DNA of 8,743 bases from Bacteroides sp. (GTDB lineage: Bacteria; Bacteroidota; Bacteroidia; Bacteroidales; SM23-62). The notes under the pieces were generated by a model, which saw only the letters and a program-made list of their open reading frames with translations, was not told where the DNA came from and searched no databases. The position numbers and the translations under genes were made by a program. The stretch is taken from contig JAUUZM010000113.1 in the NCBI GenBank assembly GCA_030589965.1, positions 1 to 8,743 on the forward strand, written 5' to 3'. Shown here in pieces: positions 1 through 7,553 of this stretch. Each line of letters begins with the position of its first letter. Within the stretch, counting starts at the first letter, position 1.

Positions 1-482
1 ACTCCGGACTGGCCATCAGAAACGTCGGATTTATCTACGATACAGATATTCCCACAAAAACCATCCGTCGTTCCTATAACCTTGGGGTTCCTCTTGCCCT
101 CAAATTGGGTGTTTTTGATAAGCACCTTTTTATATTTGGTGGCGCAGAATATGAACTTCTTTTTCATTATAAAGGAAAACGTTGGGATCAAAATGACAGG
201 AACGGGACCAAATATAAGGACAGCGAATGGTTCAGTGCCAAAACCAAGCGATTTGTCCCATCTGTTTTTGGAGGAATTCAACTTCCACGGGGAATAAATA
301 TCAAATACAAATATTATTTCGACCATTTCCTTAATTCCAGTTTTGTCGGAACAGATCTTGGAAATCCAGATGTAAGTTTTTCGGACTACAAGGCTATCCA
401 GATGCACTATATTTCTGTTTCTTTTCAGTTCCGGACAGACCAGTTCTCAAATGTTGTATCGGATAAAGTTGCAGCCAGATAA
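1..482 (+). CDS. Outer-membrane beta-barrel protein, C-terminal part (5' end outside window)
   Basis: The reading frame is open from base 3 to the TAA at 480-482, giving 159 codons with no start needed inside the window, so this is the C-terminal part of a longer protein. The fragment alternates hydrophobic and polar residues in short strands separated by charged loops, for example LGVPLALKLGVF, HLFIFGGAEYELLFHY, VPSVFGGIQL, INIKYKYYF and HYISVSFQF. That is the pattern of an outer-membrane beta-barrel of the porin-like type common in Bacteroidota. The last strand ends in SFQF and is followed by a short polar tail of about 14 residues. Its job (porin, assembly factor or structural protein) cannot be told from this part. 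The secreted TPR gene starts 6 nt downstream in the same frame, so the two are probably cotranscribed. Two ATG codons (82 in another frame, 105 in frame) lie inside this gene and are not believable starts. Confidence 0.75.
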   Translation, partial: SGLAIRNVGFIYDTDIPTKTIRRSYNLGVPLALKLGVFDKHLFIFGGAEYELLFHYKGKRWDQNDRNGTKYKDSEWFSAKTKRFVPSVFGGIQLPRGINIKYKYYFDHFLNSSFVGTDLGNPDVSFSDYKAIQMHYISVSFQFRTDQFSNVVSDKVAAR

Positions 483-488
483 TCCAGT

Positions 489-2441
489 GTGCCTGAAAGA
501 CCACAAGCTGACCTGAAAAAGTTTATAACACTTATACTGTTCATTTTTTTGGCTGCCCAGCCAATGGTTTCTCAAATAAACATTCGTGCACATTATGTCC
601 GGGGGAGACATCATCTTGCCAGTCATGAATTTACCCAGGCCATCCAGTACTTCAATACCATTCTGAAGTATAACCCGGAACATGCAGAGGCACTTTTTTA
701 CAGGGGCCTTGCGAAATACCAGCTATCGGACTACTCAGGTGCCGAGGCAGATTTTACCCGAAGTGTTGAAATTAAACCTTATAAGACAGAAGCTCTTTAT
801 TACAGGGCCTTACTAAAAATTGAGAGAACCCAGTACCTGGATGCATTGCGAGACGTTCAGAATGCCATCGAACTCGATGACCGTCATCCCGAATATTTCA
901 TTACACGCGGATGGCTGCATCTTGAATACGGAGATACTACAGGAGCTCTGAATGATTATCAAAAAGCTATTGTACTTGACCCCGGACTGGATAATGCGCA
1001 CCTGAACCTGGCCACAATTTATACCCAGCAGGGGAAATATGATATTGCCATGCTTCACTGTGATACAGCCTCCTCAATAAACCCATATAATCCTGGCCTC
1101 CATCTGACAAGGGGAAAGGTATACCAGCTTCAGGAAAAATATGTAGACGCCATCCAGGAATATGATGTGGTTCTCAAATCTGACTCAATGAGTGTGCATG
1201 CCTGGTTTTTCCAGGCCATGTGTCATCAGGGATTGGGTGCCTATGATCAGGCCCTGGAAGCTTACGACCGGACCCTTGAGTTGAACAGGAATAATGCCCT
1301 CGGCTATTATAACAGGGGATTGCTTCAACTCGAAAATGAAAAGTACAAGGAAGCTCTGGACGATTTTGACCAGGTTGTAATTCTGAGTCCAAAAAATATT
1401 TACGCATACTATATCAGGGGTATTATCAGAACAAGGATGGAAGATTTCGCAGGTGCTGAAGAGGATTTTTCCGCTGCCATCGATCTGTATCCAAATTTAA
1501 TACATGCCTACCGTGACAGGTCGATCACCAGAATGGCCCAAAACGATATGACGGGCTATACCGATGACAAGAACACAGTCGACAGCCTCCTGAACATTAA
1601 GGTCCCGGGATTCGATCTGAACGAAATAAGTTATCTCAAAACCATAACGGATTTTAAGGCGGATTTCACACCGGTCGACAGAGTTCTCGAATCTAAAGTA
1701 CAGTACTCAGATAAAGGAGTCCGGATGATAAACCCTTTTCATATATGCCTGAGACCTGACCAGTATGTGCAATCCTATCACCGTATTCAGGATCTTCTTT
1801 TGCCTCTGCTGGACCAAACCACAAGGATCACCCTTGAACTTAAGAGCTATGAAAATTCAATGCCGGATGAAAATATCTCAGAATACATTGAAATCCTTAA
1901 CCAGCTCCTTCCAGAATCTCCCTACAATGAAAATGATATTATCCTGAAAAGTCTTGTGCTGGGATGGCAAATGAAATACAGGAACGCAATCGAGATGCTG
2001 GATAGTTCCAATTCAGTGCTTTCGGGTAGCTACCTGGCAGCTTTCAACCGGGGTAATTTTAATCTTGGGATTGCCGACATCATTGCTTCCATTGAAATAC
2101 AGGATATCTATTCCATCGAGGACAACAGCACCATGAAAAAATATCATAAGAATGCACTTGAAGATTATAATCAATCACTTGAGATGAATCCCGAATTCAT
2201 CTTTTCCCGGTTTAACCGAGCTATTGTTTTCAGCCTGACTGACGAGCTTGATAAGGCAATAGAGGATTATACATGGTGTATTGAACAACAGCCTCAACTC
2301 GGGGAAGCACACTATAACATGGGGCTCCTGAAAATCTTCATGGAAAACCCATCTGCCGGATGCAAGGATCTCAGCAAAGCAGGCGAGCTCGGCATTCAAT
2401 CAGCATACCAGGTAATCTATAAATTCTGCAAAGATGAATAA
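489..2441 (+). CDS. Exported TPR-repeat protein
   Basis: This 650-residue protein has an N-terminal export signal: basic K10-K11, a hydrophobic core at about 12-23 (FITLILFIFLAA) and a probable cleavage site near VSQ-IN (29/30). Residues 33-335 form about nine consecutive tetratricopeptide repeats, recognisable by the repeated A-x-x-x-Y/F-x-R-G and Y-x-x-A-x-x-D/E-Y/F patterns. Residues about 336-480 lack TPR spacing, and further TPR-like units follow at about 515-636, ending in the G-C-K-D-L-S-K-A-G-E-L-G style unit common in Bacteroidota. TPR arrays bind other proteins, so this is probably a periplasmic or outer-membrane-associated scaffold; the partner is not evident, but the adjacent beta-barrel is a candidate. 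The start is GTG at 489; the first in-frame ATG (M26) would remove the signal peptide, while CTG at 513 is an alternative. The 3' end overlaps the acetyltransferase gene by 8 nt. Confidence is high for the fold and low for a specific role. Confidence 0.9.
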   Translation: MPERPQADLKKFITLILFIFLAAQPMVSQINIRAHYVRGRHHLASHEFTQAIQYFNTILKYNPEHAEALFYRGLAKYQLSDYSGAEADFTRSVEIKPYKTEALYYRALLKIERTQYLDALRDVQNAIELDDRHPEYFITRGWLHLEYGDTTGALNDYQKAIVLDPGLDNAHLNLATIYTQQGKYDIAMLHCDTASSINPYNPGLHLTRGKVYQLQEKYVDAIQEYDVVLKSDSMSVHAWFFQAMCHQGLGAYDQALEAYDRTLELNRNNALGYYNRGLLQLENEKYKEALDDFDQVVILSPKNIYAYYIRGIIRTRMEDFAGAEEDFSAAIDLYPNLIHAYRDRSITRMAQNDMTGYTDDKNTVDSLLNIKVPGFDLNEISYLKTITDFKADFTPVDRVLESKVQYSDKGVRMINPFHICLRPDQYVQSYHRIQDLLLPLLDQTTRITLELKSYENSMPDENISEYIEILNQLLPESPYNENDIILKSLVLGWQMKYRNAIEMLDSSNSVLSGSYLAAFNRGNFNLGIADIIASIEIQDIYSIEDNSTMKKYHKNALEDYNQSLEMNPEFIFSRFNRAIVFSLTDELDKAIEDYTWCIEQQPQLGEAHYNMGLLKIFMENPSAGCKDLSKAGELGIQSAYQVIYKFCKDE

Positions 2442-2964
2442 TATCCGGCCCATGAATGAATCCGACCTGGCCGCGATCAATGAGATCTACAAGCAGGCAG
2501 TTGCCATGAAATTTTCAACCGCACATACAGTCCCAATTTCTATGGACGAAAGGCGTGAATGGTTCGCGGAGCATAATCCTGATGCATATCCTGTTTTTGT
2601 TTGGCAGGAAGGGGATCAGGTAATCGGATGGCTTTCCTTCAGCCCTTACCGTAAAGGCAGAGCGGCGTTACAATCGACAGCAGAGATCAGCTACTACGTT
2701 CATAAGCAGCATTACCGCCGGGGAATTGGCAGCGGACTCGTGGAATTTGCACTTTCGAAAGCACCCGGCCTTGGATTTAAAACCCTTATTGCAATCCTTC
2801 TTGAACCTAATACCGCCAGTATTGTTCTACTAAAGAAATTTGGGTTTGAGTTATGGGGGGATCTGCCTCTCGTGGCTGAAATTGAAGGGGGAGAATACAA
2901 TCATCAGTACTATGGCCTGAGAATAAAAAATAATGAATCACAGAAACCCAATACATATGAATAG
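2434..2964 (+). CDS. GNAT-family N-acetyltransferase (phosphinothricin acetyltransferase-like)
   Basis: This 176-residue protein has the usual length of a single-domain GNAT enzyme, which transfers the acetyl group of acetyl-CoA to an amine in the cytoplasm. The order of motifs matches the PAT/MnaT group: N-terminal IRPMNESDLAAINEIY (residues 4-19), VPISMDERREWF (33-44), a central strand VIGWLSFSPYR (63-73), TAEISYYVH (82-90) with a conserved acidic E84, the pyrophosphate-binding loop YRRGIGSGL (94-102), and EPNTASIVLLKKFGFEL (124-140) with the typical Asn126. Members of this group acetylate phosphinothricin, methionine sulfoximine or sulfone, or other amino-acid-like amines; the true substrate cannot be read from sequence, so a herbicide-resistance label would be too specific. 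It starts inside the end of the TPR gene through an ATGAATAA overlap and runs into the rhodanese gene, which indicates translational coupling. The last residues (about 166-176) are polar and probably outside the fold. Confidence 0.92.
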   Translation: MNNIRPMNESDLAAINEIYKQAVAMKFSTAHTVPISMDERREWFAEHNPDAYPVFVWQEGDQVIGWLSFSPYRKGRAALQSTAEISYYVHKQHYRRGIGSGLVEFALSKAPGLGFKTLIAILLEPNTASIVLLKKFGFELWGDLPLVAEIEGGEYNHQYYGLRIKNNESQKPNTYE

Positions 2965-4237
2965 ATTATCAGCATCAGAAGTTTTATCGGCTATTGATAA
3001 TAAGCAAATCACCTTAATTGATGTTCGTCCGGTAGAAGCCTATAACGGATGGTGTTTAAAGAATGAAGCTCGCGGGGGACATATACCTGGGGCAAGGAGT
3101 CTCCCGGCGTCATGGGCGAAGTACATGGACTGGATTGAAATTGTCAGGTCTAAAAATATCTCCACAGATAATGACCTGATTATATACGGCTACCAGGAAT
3201 CTGAAACGGAAGAGCTTGCAAAGGTTTTCAAAAAAGCCGGGTATAACATCCAGGGTTTGTTTCATGGTTTCATTAATGAGTGGTCCGAAAATTCTGAATT
3301 CCCCCTCGAGCATCTGAGCAGGTATAAACAGCTGGTCTATCCGGAATGGCTGAACTCCCTGATATCTGATAAAACAGCAGCTGAATATACCAGCAACAAG
3401 TTTGTAATCTGTCACTCTCACTACCGGAACCCGGGAGATTATGCAGATGGTCATATCCCCGGTGCTATATCACTTGATACACTGGAACTGGAATCTCCTG
3501 AAACATGGAACCGCCGTTCACCGGAAGAAATCGAAAAGGCCCTGCTGAAAAAAGGGATAGATCAGGACACAACTGTCATCCTTTACGGAAGATTTTCTTT
3601 CCCTGACAATGATGATCCCTTTCCCGGAAGTAGTGCCGGACACCTGGGAGCCATCCGATCCGCATTTATCATGATGTATGCAGGCGTAAAAGATGTGAGG
3701 GTGTTGAACGGGGGATTGCTATCCTGGGAAAATGCAGGCTATGGAATAACATCTGAAGAAACAATCCCTGCACCGGCTGAACTCTTCGGGACAATCATTC
3801 CCTCAAATCCAAACCTGGCAGTGGACATACCTGAGGCAAAACAAATGCTGAAATCATCGGAGGCAGAACTTGTCAGTGTACGGAGCTGGACTGAATTTAT
3901 AGGTGAGGTCAGCGGGTACAACTACATTGAAAAAACCGGGCGGATCCCCGGAGCTGTTTTCGGTAATTGTGGCAGTGACGCATACCATATGGAAAACTAC
4001 CGGAATCTTGATCATACCACCCGAGAATACAATGAGATTGCTGAGATCTGGAAAGAGGTTGGGGTGACGGCGGACAAGCATCTGGCTTTTTATTGTGGTA
4101 CCGGTTGGCGGGGCAGCGAAGCATTCTTTAATGCCTGGTTGATGGGTTGGCCACGCGTTTCCGTTTTTGACGGGGGATGGTTTGAATGGAGTAATGATCC
4201 TGAAAATCCCATCGAAACAGGGGTTCCAAATTCTTAA
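2933..4237 (+). CDS. Three-domain rhodanese sulfurtransferase, YnjE-like
   Basis: This 434-residue protein contains three successive rhodanese domains at about 11-120, 140-270 and 297-428. Each shows an Asp/Arg-type entry strand, a G-x-IPGA motif (GGHIPGA 48-54, DGHIPGA 172-178, TGRIPGA 335-341) and a closing G-G-x-x-x-W or equivalent. Only the third has a catalytic cysteine: Cys388 in the loop CGTGWR (388-393), followed by GSEAFFNAWLMGW. The matching positions of domains one and two read YGYQ and YGRFS, without cysteine. Length, domain count and the CGTGWR loop match E. coli YnjE (about 435 residues), a sulfurtransferase that carries persulfide sulfur from thiosulfate or a cysteine desulfurase. 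Unlike E. coli YnjE, no signal peptide is visible, so a cytoplasmic location is likely. The ATG at 2933 has an A-rich leader and overlaps the upstream gene by 32 nt; the ATG at 2957 (Met9) is a good alternative and would give an 8-nt overlap. Confidence 0.9.
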   Translation: MNHRNPIHMNRLSASEVLSAIDNKQITLIDVRPVEAYNGWCLKNEARGGHIPGARSLPASWAKYMDWIEIVRSKNISTDNDLIIYGYQESETEELAKVFKKAGYNIQGLFHGFINEWSENSEFPLEHLSRYKQLVYPEWLNSLISDKTAAEYTSNKFVICHSHYRNPGDYADGHIPGAISLDTLELESPETWNRRSPEEIEKALLKKGIDQDTTVILYGRFSFPDNDDPFPGSSAGHLGAIRSAFIMMYAGVKDVRVLNGGLLSWENAGYGITSEETIPAPAELFGTIIPSNPNLAVDIPEAKQMLKSSEAELVSVRSWTEFIGEVSGYNYIEKTGRIPGAVFGNCGSDAYHMENYRNLDHTTREYNEIAEIWKEVGVTADKHLAFYCGTGWRGSEAFFNAWLMGWPRVSVFDGGWFEWSNDPENPIETGVPNS

Positions 4238-4291
4238 AATTATTTTGCATATTCGTGCTTGATTTTAAAAAAACATTTTACTAAGTATTAA
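4238..4291 (+). promoter_or_regulatory. AT-rich gap before the transporter cassette, possible promoter
   Basis: This is the longest gap between + strand genes in the window and is very AT-rich: 10 of 54 bases are G or C. It would be the natural place for a promoter of the downstream ABC cassette. A TATTTTG at 4241-4247 resembles the Bacteroidota -7 element TAnnTTTG, but it is one base short and has no TTTG element at the expected distance upstream. No hairpin followed by a T-run is seen, so the rhodanese transcript may also read through into the transporter genes. The call rests on position and composition only. Confidence 0.25.
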
Positions 4292-5221
4292 ATGGACATC
4301 AGAATTGAAAACCTAAGCAAAAAGTTTGGCGGTCAAAGAGCGGTTGACGGTGTTTCCTTTGAAGTTAAAACCGGTGAAATCCTTGGATTTCTTGGTCCCA
4401 ACGGAGCCGGTAAGACTACCACCATGAGAATGATAACAAATTTTATTAATCCTTCTGGGGGCGACATATCCATTGGGGGTAGGACCTTGTCTGAAAACGC
4501 GGATGAGATAAAGAATCATATTGGTTATTTGCCTGAAAATAACCCATTGTACATGGATATGCCGGTTATGGATTACCTTGAATTTGTTGGTGGACTCCAG
4601 AGAATACCCAAGGGGGATCTTATGTACAGGGTTGTTGAAATGATCCGTGTCACCGGCCTCAACGCTGAAAAACATAAAAAGATTGGCGAACTCTCAAAAG
4701 GTTTCAGGCAGCGCGTTGGACTGGCACAGGCTCTTATTCATGATCCTGAGATATTAATCCTGGATGAACCGACCTCCGGACTTGATCCGAACCAGATCGT
4801 TGAGATCCGAAAACTGATCAGGGAACTGGGGCGTGAAAAGACCGTTATCCTGAGCACTCACATCCTTCCGGAGGTGGAAGCAACATGCGACCGCATCCTC
4901 ATCATTAATAAGGGCAAGATAGTTGCAGACGGAACCGCCGAAACCCTAAGAAAACAGGCAAGCGGACAGGAGATCCTGAAAGCCAGAATTGAGGACGGAG
5001 ATCCCAATAAAATTATCGAAGCTCTCCAGGCCCTGCCATCTGTTTCCATGGCCGATTTTGCCGAGCGGAAGCAGAATCGATTCGAGATTCAAACTCAACC
5101 TGGAGCTGGAACTGCAAAGGCTGTTTTTAAGCTATGTGTGGATAATAAATGGAGCCTTACAGAACTAATCCCATTTGAAACCAAGCTTGAAGACATTTTC
5201 AGAGAACTAACCACCAAATGA
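4292..5221 (+). CDS. gldA: ABC transporter ATP-binding protein, GldA-like
   Basis: This 309-residue ATPase energises an ABC-2-type transporter from the cytoplasmic face. All key motifs are present in order: Walker A GPNGAGKTT (35-43), Q-loop region GYLPENNPLY (79-87ish), signature LSKGF (134-138), Walker B ILILDEP (154-160) with catalytic Glu159, D-loop SGLD (162-165) and switch His190 in STH. The Q-loop position holds Glu82 instead of Gln; GYLPE is, as I recall, usual in the GldA branch. Residues about 220-309 form the C-terminal extension seen in GldA-type and drug or antibiotic exporter ATPases, ending in LEDIFRELT. Length is close to F. johnsoniae GldA (about 300). The permease gene begins 22 nt downstream, supporting a complex. 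GldA is required for gliding in Flavobacterium, but homologues occur in non-gliding Bacteroidota, so the symbol marks family and not proven function. The ATG at 4292 has an A/T-rich leader and starts directly at the conserved MDIRIENLSKKFG. Confidence 0.9.
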   Translation: MDIRIENLSKKFGGQRAVDGVSFEVKTGEILGFLGPNGAGKTTTMRMITNFINPSGGDISIGGRTLSENADEIKNHIGYLPENNPLYMDMPVMDYLEFVGGLQRIPKGDLMYRVVEMIRVTGLNAEKHKKIGELSKGFRQRVGLAQALIHDPEILILDEPTSGLDPNQIVEIRKLIRELGREKTVILSTHILPEVEATCDRILIINKGKIVADGTAETLRKQASGQEILKARIEDGDPNKIIEALQALPSVSMADFAERKQNRFEIQTQPGAGTAKAVFKLCVDNKWSLTELIPFETKLEDIFRELTTK

Positions 5222-5243
5222 TTAAAAGAAAAATCAAATCATA

Positions 5244-5969
5244 ATGAATACAATCTGGATTTTAACTAAACGAGAATTCCGATCATTCTTCGATTCATTG
5301 ATCGCATATATTCTGCTTGTTCTCTTCCTGGGGATAAGTGGATTTTTTACCTGGCTTTTCGGCTCGGATGTTTTTCTGGTTGGACAGGCAAGCCTCGGAG
5401 CTTTTTTCTCAATAGCTTACTGGACCCTGTTTTTCTTTATTCCGGCCCTTACCATGAGACTGCTTGCCGAGGAGATACGCTCAGGTACCATCGAACTATT
5501 GCTCACCCGGGCAATTACAGACCGGCAGATTATCATGGGTAAATTTTTATCAACCCTTATGCTCATCCTGGTAGCCCTCGTGTTTACTATCCCATACGTA
5601 ATTACAATCGCAAGCATCGGGAATCTTGATATCGGAGCCGTTCTCTGCGGGTACCTGGGACTATTGCTAATGAGCGGAACTTATATAAGCATTGGAATAT
5701 GGGCAAGCAGTATTACACGGAACCAGATTGTTGCATATCTGATCTCCCTTTTTGCAGGATTATTTTTTCATCTCATTTTCGATATGCTATCTTCCAGTTT
5801 TACCGGACTATTCGGACAGGTGTTTAATTTTTTAAGCATGCGCACCCATTTCGACAGCATCTCCAGAGGCGTACTTGACAGCGGAGATCTTATTTATTTT
5901 CTCTCCATAATTGTTCTTGGGATTTTCCTGTCTGAAATATCCCTTGCTAAAAGAAATTTTACCAGTTAA
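5244..5969 (+). CDS. gldF: ABC-2 type permease, GldF-like
   Basis: This 241-residue membrane protein is the transmembrane half of the ABC transporter in the inner membrane. Six hydrophobic segments can be seen at about 20-40, 52-73, 102-125, 130-153, 161-180 and 215-233. The N-terminus MNTIWILTKREFRSFFDSLIAY is the typical ABC-2 amphipathic entry with a K-R-E-F/L element. The cytoplasmic loop after helix 2, MRLLAEEIRSGTIELLLTRAITDRQI split over 71-96, carries the conserved E-E-x-x-x-G-T-x-E-L-L-L-T-R motif of the GldF/NosY-like permeases. Length matches GldF (about 240). It lies 22 nt after the ATPase gene and 12 nt before the gldG-like gene, the same gldF-gldG order found in Flavobacterium. 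The transported substrate is unknown. The start ATG follows an A-rich stretch with no competing start nearby. Function as a permease is secure by family; a gliding role is inference. Confidence 0.9.
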   Translation: MNTIWILTKREFRSFFDSLIAYILLVLFLGISGFFTWLFGSDVFLVGQASLGAFFSIAYWTLFFFIPALTMRLLAEEIRSGTIELLLTRAITDRQIIMGKFLSTLMLILVALVFTIPYVITIASIGNLDIGAVLCGYLGLLLMSGTYISIGIWASSITRNQIVAYLISLFAGLFFHLIFDMLSSSFTGLFGQVFNFLSMRTHFDSISRGVLDSGDLIYFLSIIVLGIFLSEISLAKRNFTS

Positions 5970-5981
5970 ATCCAGAAAGCA

Positions 5982-7505
5982 ATGAATATCAGTAAATATA
6001 CTATCAGCATTGTTCTGGTTGTTGCCATAGTACTTGTGGTAAATATCCTATCTGAGCAACTCTATTTCAGACTCGATTTGACCGAACAAAATCAATACAC
6101 CCTTAGTAAGGCAACCAAAGAAATTGTACGTGACCTGGATGAACCCATTACGGTCAAAGCATATTTCAGCAAAGACCTGCCCGCACAGCTGATCAAGACA
6201 AAAAATGATTTTCGCGAGATGCTGGTTGAATTTGGGAGGCTTTCCGGACAGATGATTGTATATGAGTTTATCAGTCCAAATGAAAATGAAGAAATCGAAA
6301 GAGAAGCCATGCAAAGTGGTATCCAACCCGTCATGATAAACGTGAGGGAAAAGGACCAGATGGTTCAGCAAAGAGCTTACATGGGGGCAGTCCTGAGCCT
6401 GGGTGTGCGGCAGGAAATCATTCCTGTAGTCCAGCCCGGACTAGCCATGGAATACACGTTATCCACTTCCATCAAAAAACTATCCGTTTTGGATAAACCT
6501 GTTATTGGCATACTGCAGGGGCATGGAGAAGCCGGCCTAAATGAGCTGATGCAGGTCAACCAGGAAATGAGCATCCTATACAGGATCGAAAATGTCACCA
6601 TTACTGACTCCACCTATGTTCCTTCCTATATTACCACATTGGCTATCGTGAGGCCAAGTGATACCATCCCGGATCTTGTTTTCATGCAGCTTGATGCTTT
6701 TTTGTCCCGCGGAGGAAGAATATTCATTGCTATGAACCGGGTAAGCGGAGATTTGCAGAATGGGTACGGAGCCGCACTGTACACCGGACTTGAATCATGG
6801 CTTCAGGGAAAAGGACTGATCATTAATGAAAATTTCCTTGTAGACGCAAATTGTGTGTCGGCAACCATGCAACAACAGGTGGGCAATGCTATTCAGATTT
6901 CCAGCATTTCCATACCCCATGTTCCCAGAATTAACAAATTTGCTGATCATGCTGTAACATCCGGACTTGAAGAGGTGATATTCCAGTTTGCCAGTACAAT
7001 GGATTTTATGGGTGATTCTGCTATTAGTTATACCCCCCTTCTGTTCAGCTCAGAAAAATCAGGGACTCAGCCGGCACCCCAGTATTTTAATTTTACTAAA
7101 CAATGGACAGAAGCGGACTTCCCCATGCAAAGCCTTGTACTGGGTGCAGTTCTGGAAGGTAAGCTTTCGGGAATTACCCCAGATAACGGAAATATCCACA
7201 GTAAAATGGTGGTCCTTGCAGATGGTGATTTTGCCATAGGCTCCGGCCAGCAGCAAATTAATCCGGATAACGTCAGCCTGATGGTTAACAGCATCGACTG
7301 GCTCAGCGATGACACAGGCCTGATTGCTTTGCGGACTAAAGGGGTAAGTTCAAGACCTATAAAACAGATGGAAGACGGGACCCGGAGCATCATTAAATGG
7401 TTGAACTTCCTTCTCCCAATTCTGCTCGTCCTGATCTATGGTTTCATCAGGTTCCAGTACAGAAAAAACCAGCGAATTATCCGCATGGAAGCAGATTTTT
7501 CTTAA
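5982..7505 (+). CDS. gldG: GldG-like ABC transporter auxiliary protein
   Basis: This 507-residue protein has a membrane helix at each end: about 6-24 at the N-terminus and about 472-490 at the C-terminus, followed by a basic cytoplasmic tail (RFQYRKNQR). The region between is predicted to be extracytoplasmic. Family signatures are visible: FRLDLTEQNQYTLSKAT (29-45), the dipeptide-rich strand ITVKAYFSKDLP (56-67), GILQGHGEAGLNEL (176-189) with the typical G-H-G-E, VLADGDFAIG (411-420) and NSIDWLSDD (436-444). These match the GldG/ABC-type uncharacterised transport domain family, which is distantly related to the IFT52 GIFT domain. The stretch 240-370 is more variable. It is somewhat shorter than Flavobacterium GldG (about 560). 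It follows the permease gene by 12 nt, with AGAAAG a few bases before ATG as a possible weak ribosome site. GldG partners with GldF and GldA in known systems; its biochemical role is not established. Confidence 0.88.
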   Translation: MNISKYTISIVLVVAIVLVVNILSEQLYFRLDLTEQNQYTLSKATKEIVRDLDEPITVKAYFSKDLPAQLIKTKNDFREMLVEFGRLSGQMIVYEFISPNENEEIEREAMQSGIQPVMINVREKDQMVQQRAYMGAVLSLGVRQEIIPVVQPGLAMEYTLSTSIKKLSVLDKPVIGILQGHGEAGLNELMQVNQEMSILYRIENVTITDSTYVPSYITTLAIVRPSDTIPDLVFMQLDAFLSRGGRIFIAMNRVSGDLQNGYGAALYTGLESWLQGKGLIINENFLVDANCVSATMQQQVGNAIQISSISIPHVPRINKFADHAVTSGLEEVIFQFASTMDFMGDSAISYTPLLFSSEKSGTQPAPQYFNFTKQWTEADFPMQSLVLGAVLEGKLSGITPDNGNIHSKMVVLADGDFAIGSGQQQINPDNVSLMVNSIDWLSDDTGLIALRTKGVSSRPIKQMEDGTRSIIKWLNFLLPILLVLIYGFIRFQYRKNQRIIRMEADFS

Positions 7506-7553
7506 ACCTAAAAACGGATTACAGAAACGACTCAATTAAACAATACTTGAAAA

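Noticed and set aside
82..297. A 71-codon + strand frame starting at 82.
   Set aside because: It overlaps the beta-barrel frame, which is open from the window edge and has clear barrel strands. The product here is low in structure and unlike any family.
700..1430. Recurring short AACAGGGG / TACAGGG-like words in the TPR gene, considered as DNA repeats.
   Set aside because: They encode the recurring Y/N-R-G or Y-R-A positions of successive TPR units and are explained by the protein repeat.
3110..3454. A 114-codon - strand frame opposite the rhodanese gene.
   Set aside because: It is antisense to a conserved three-domain protein and lacks any family signature, so it is a chance frame.
4313..4675. 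A 120-codon - strand frame opposite the GldA-like gene.
   Set aside because: It lies across the Walker A region of a confident ABC ATPase, and the antisense product shows no motif.
6988..7239. An 83-codon + strand frame inside the gldG-like gene.
   Set aside because: It is out of frame with a well-supported gene and its translation has no recognisable motif.
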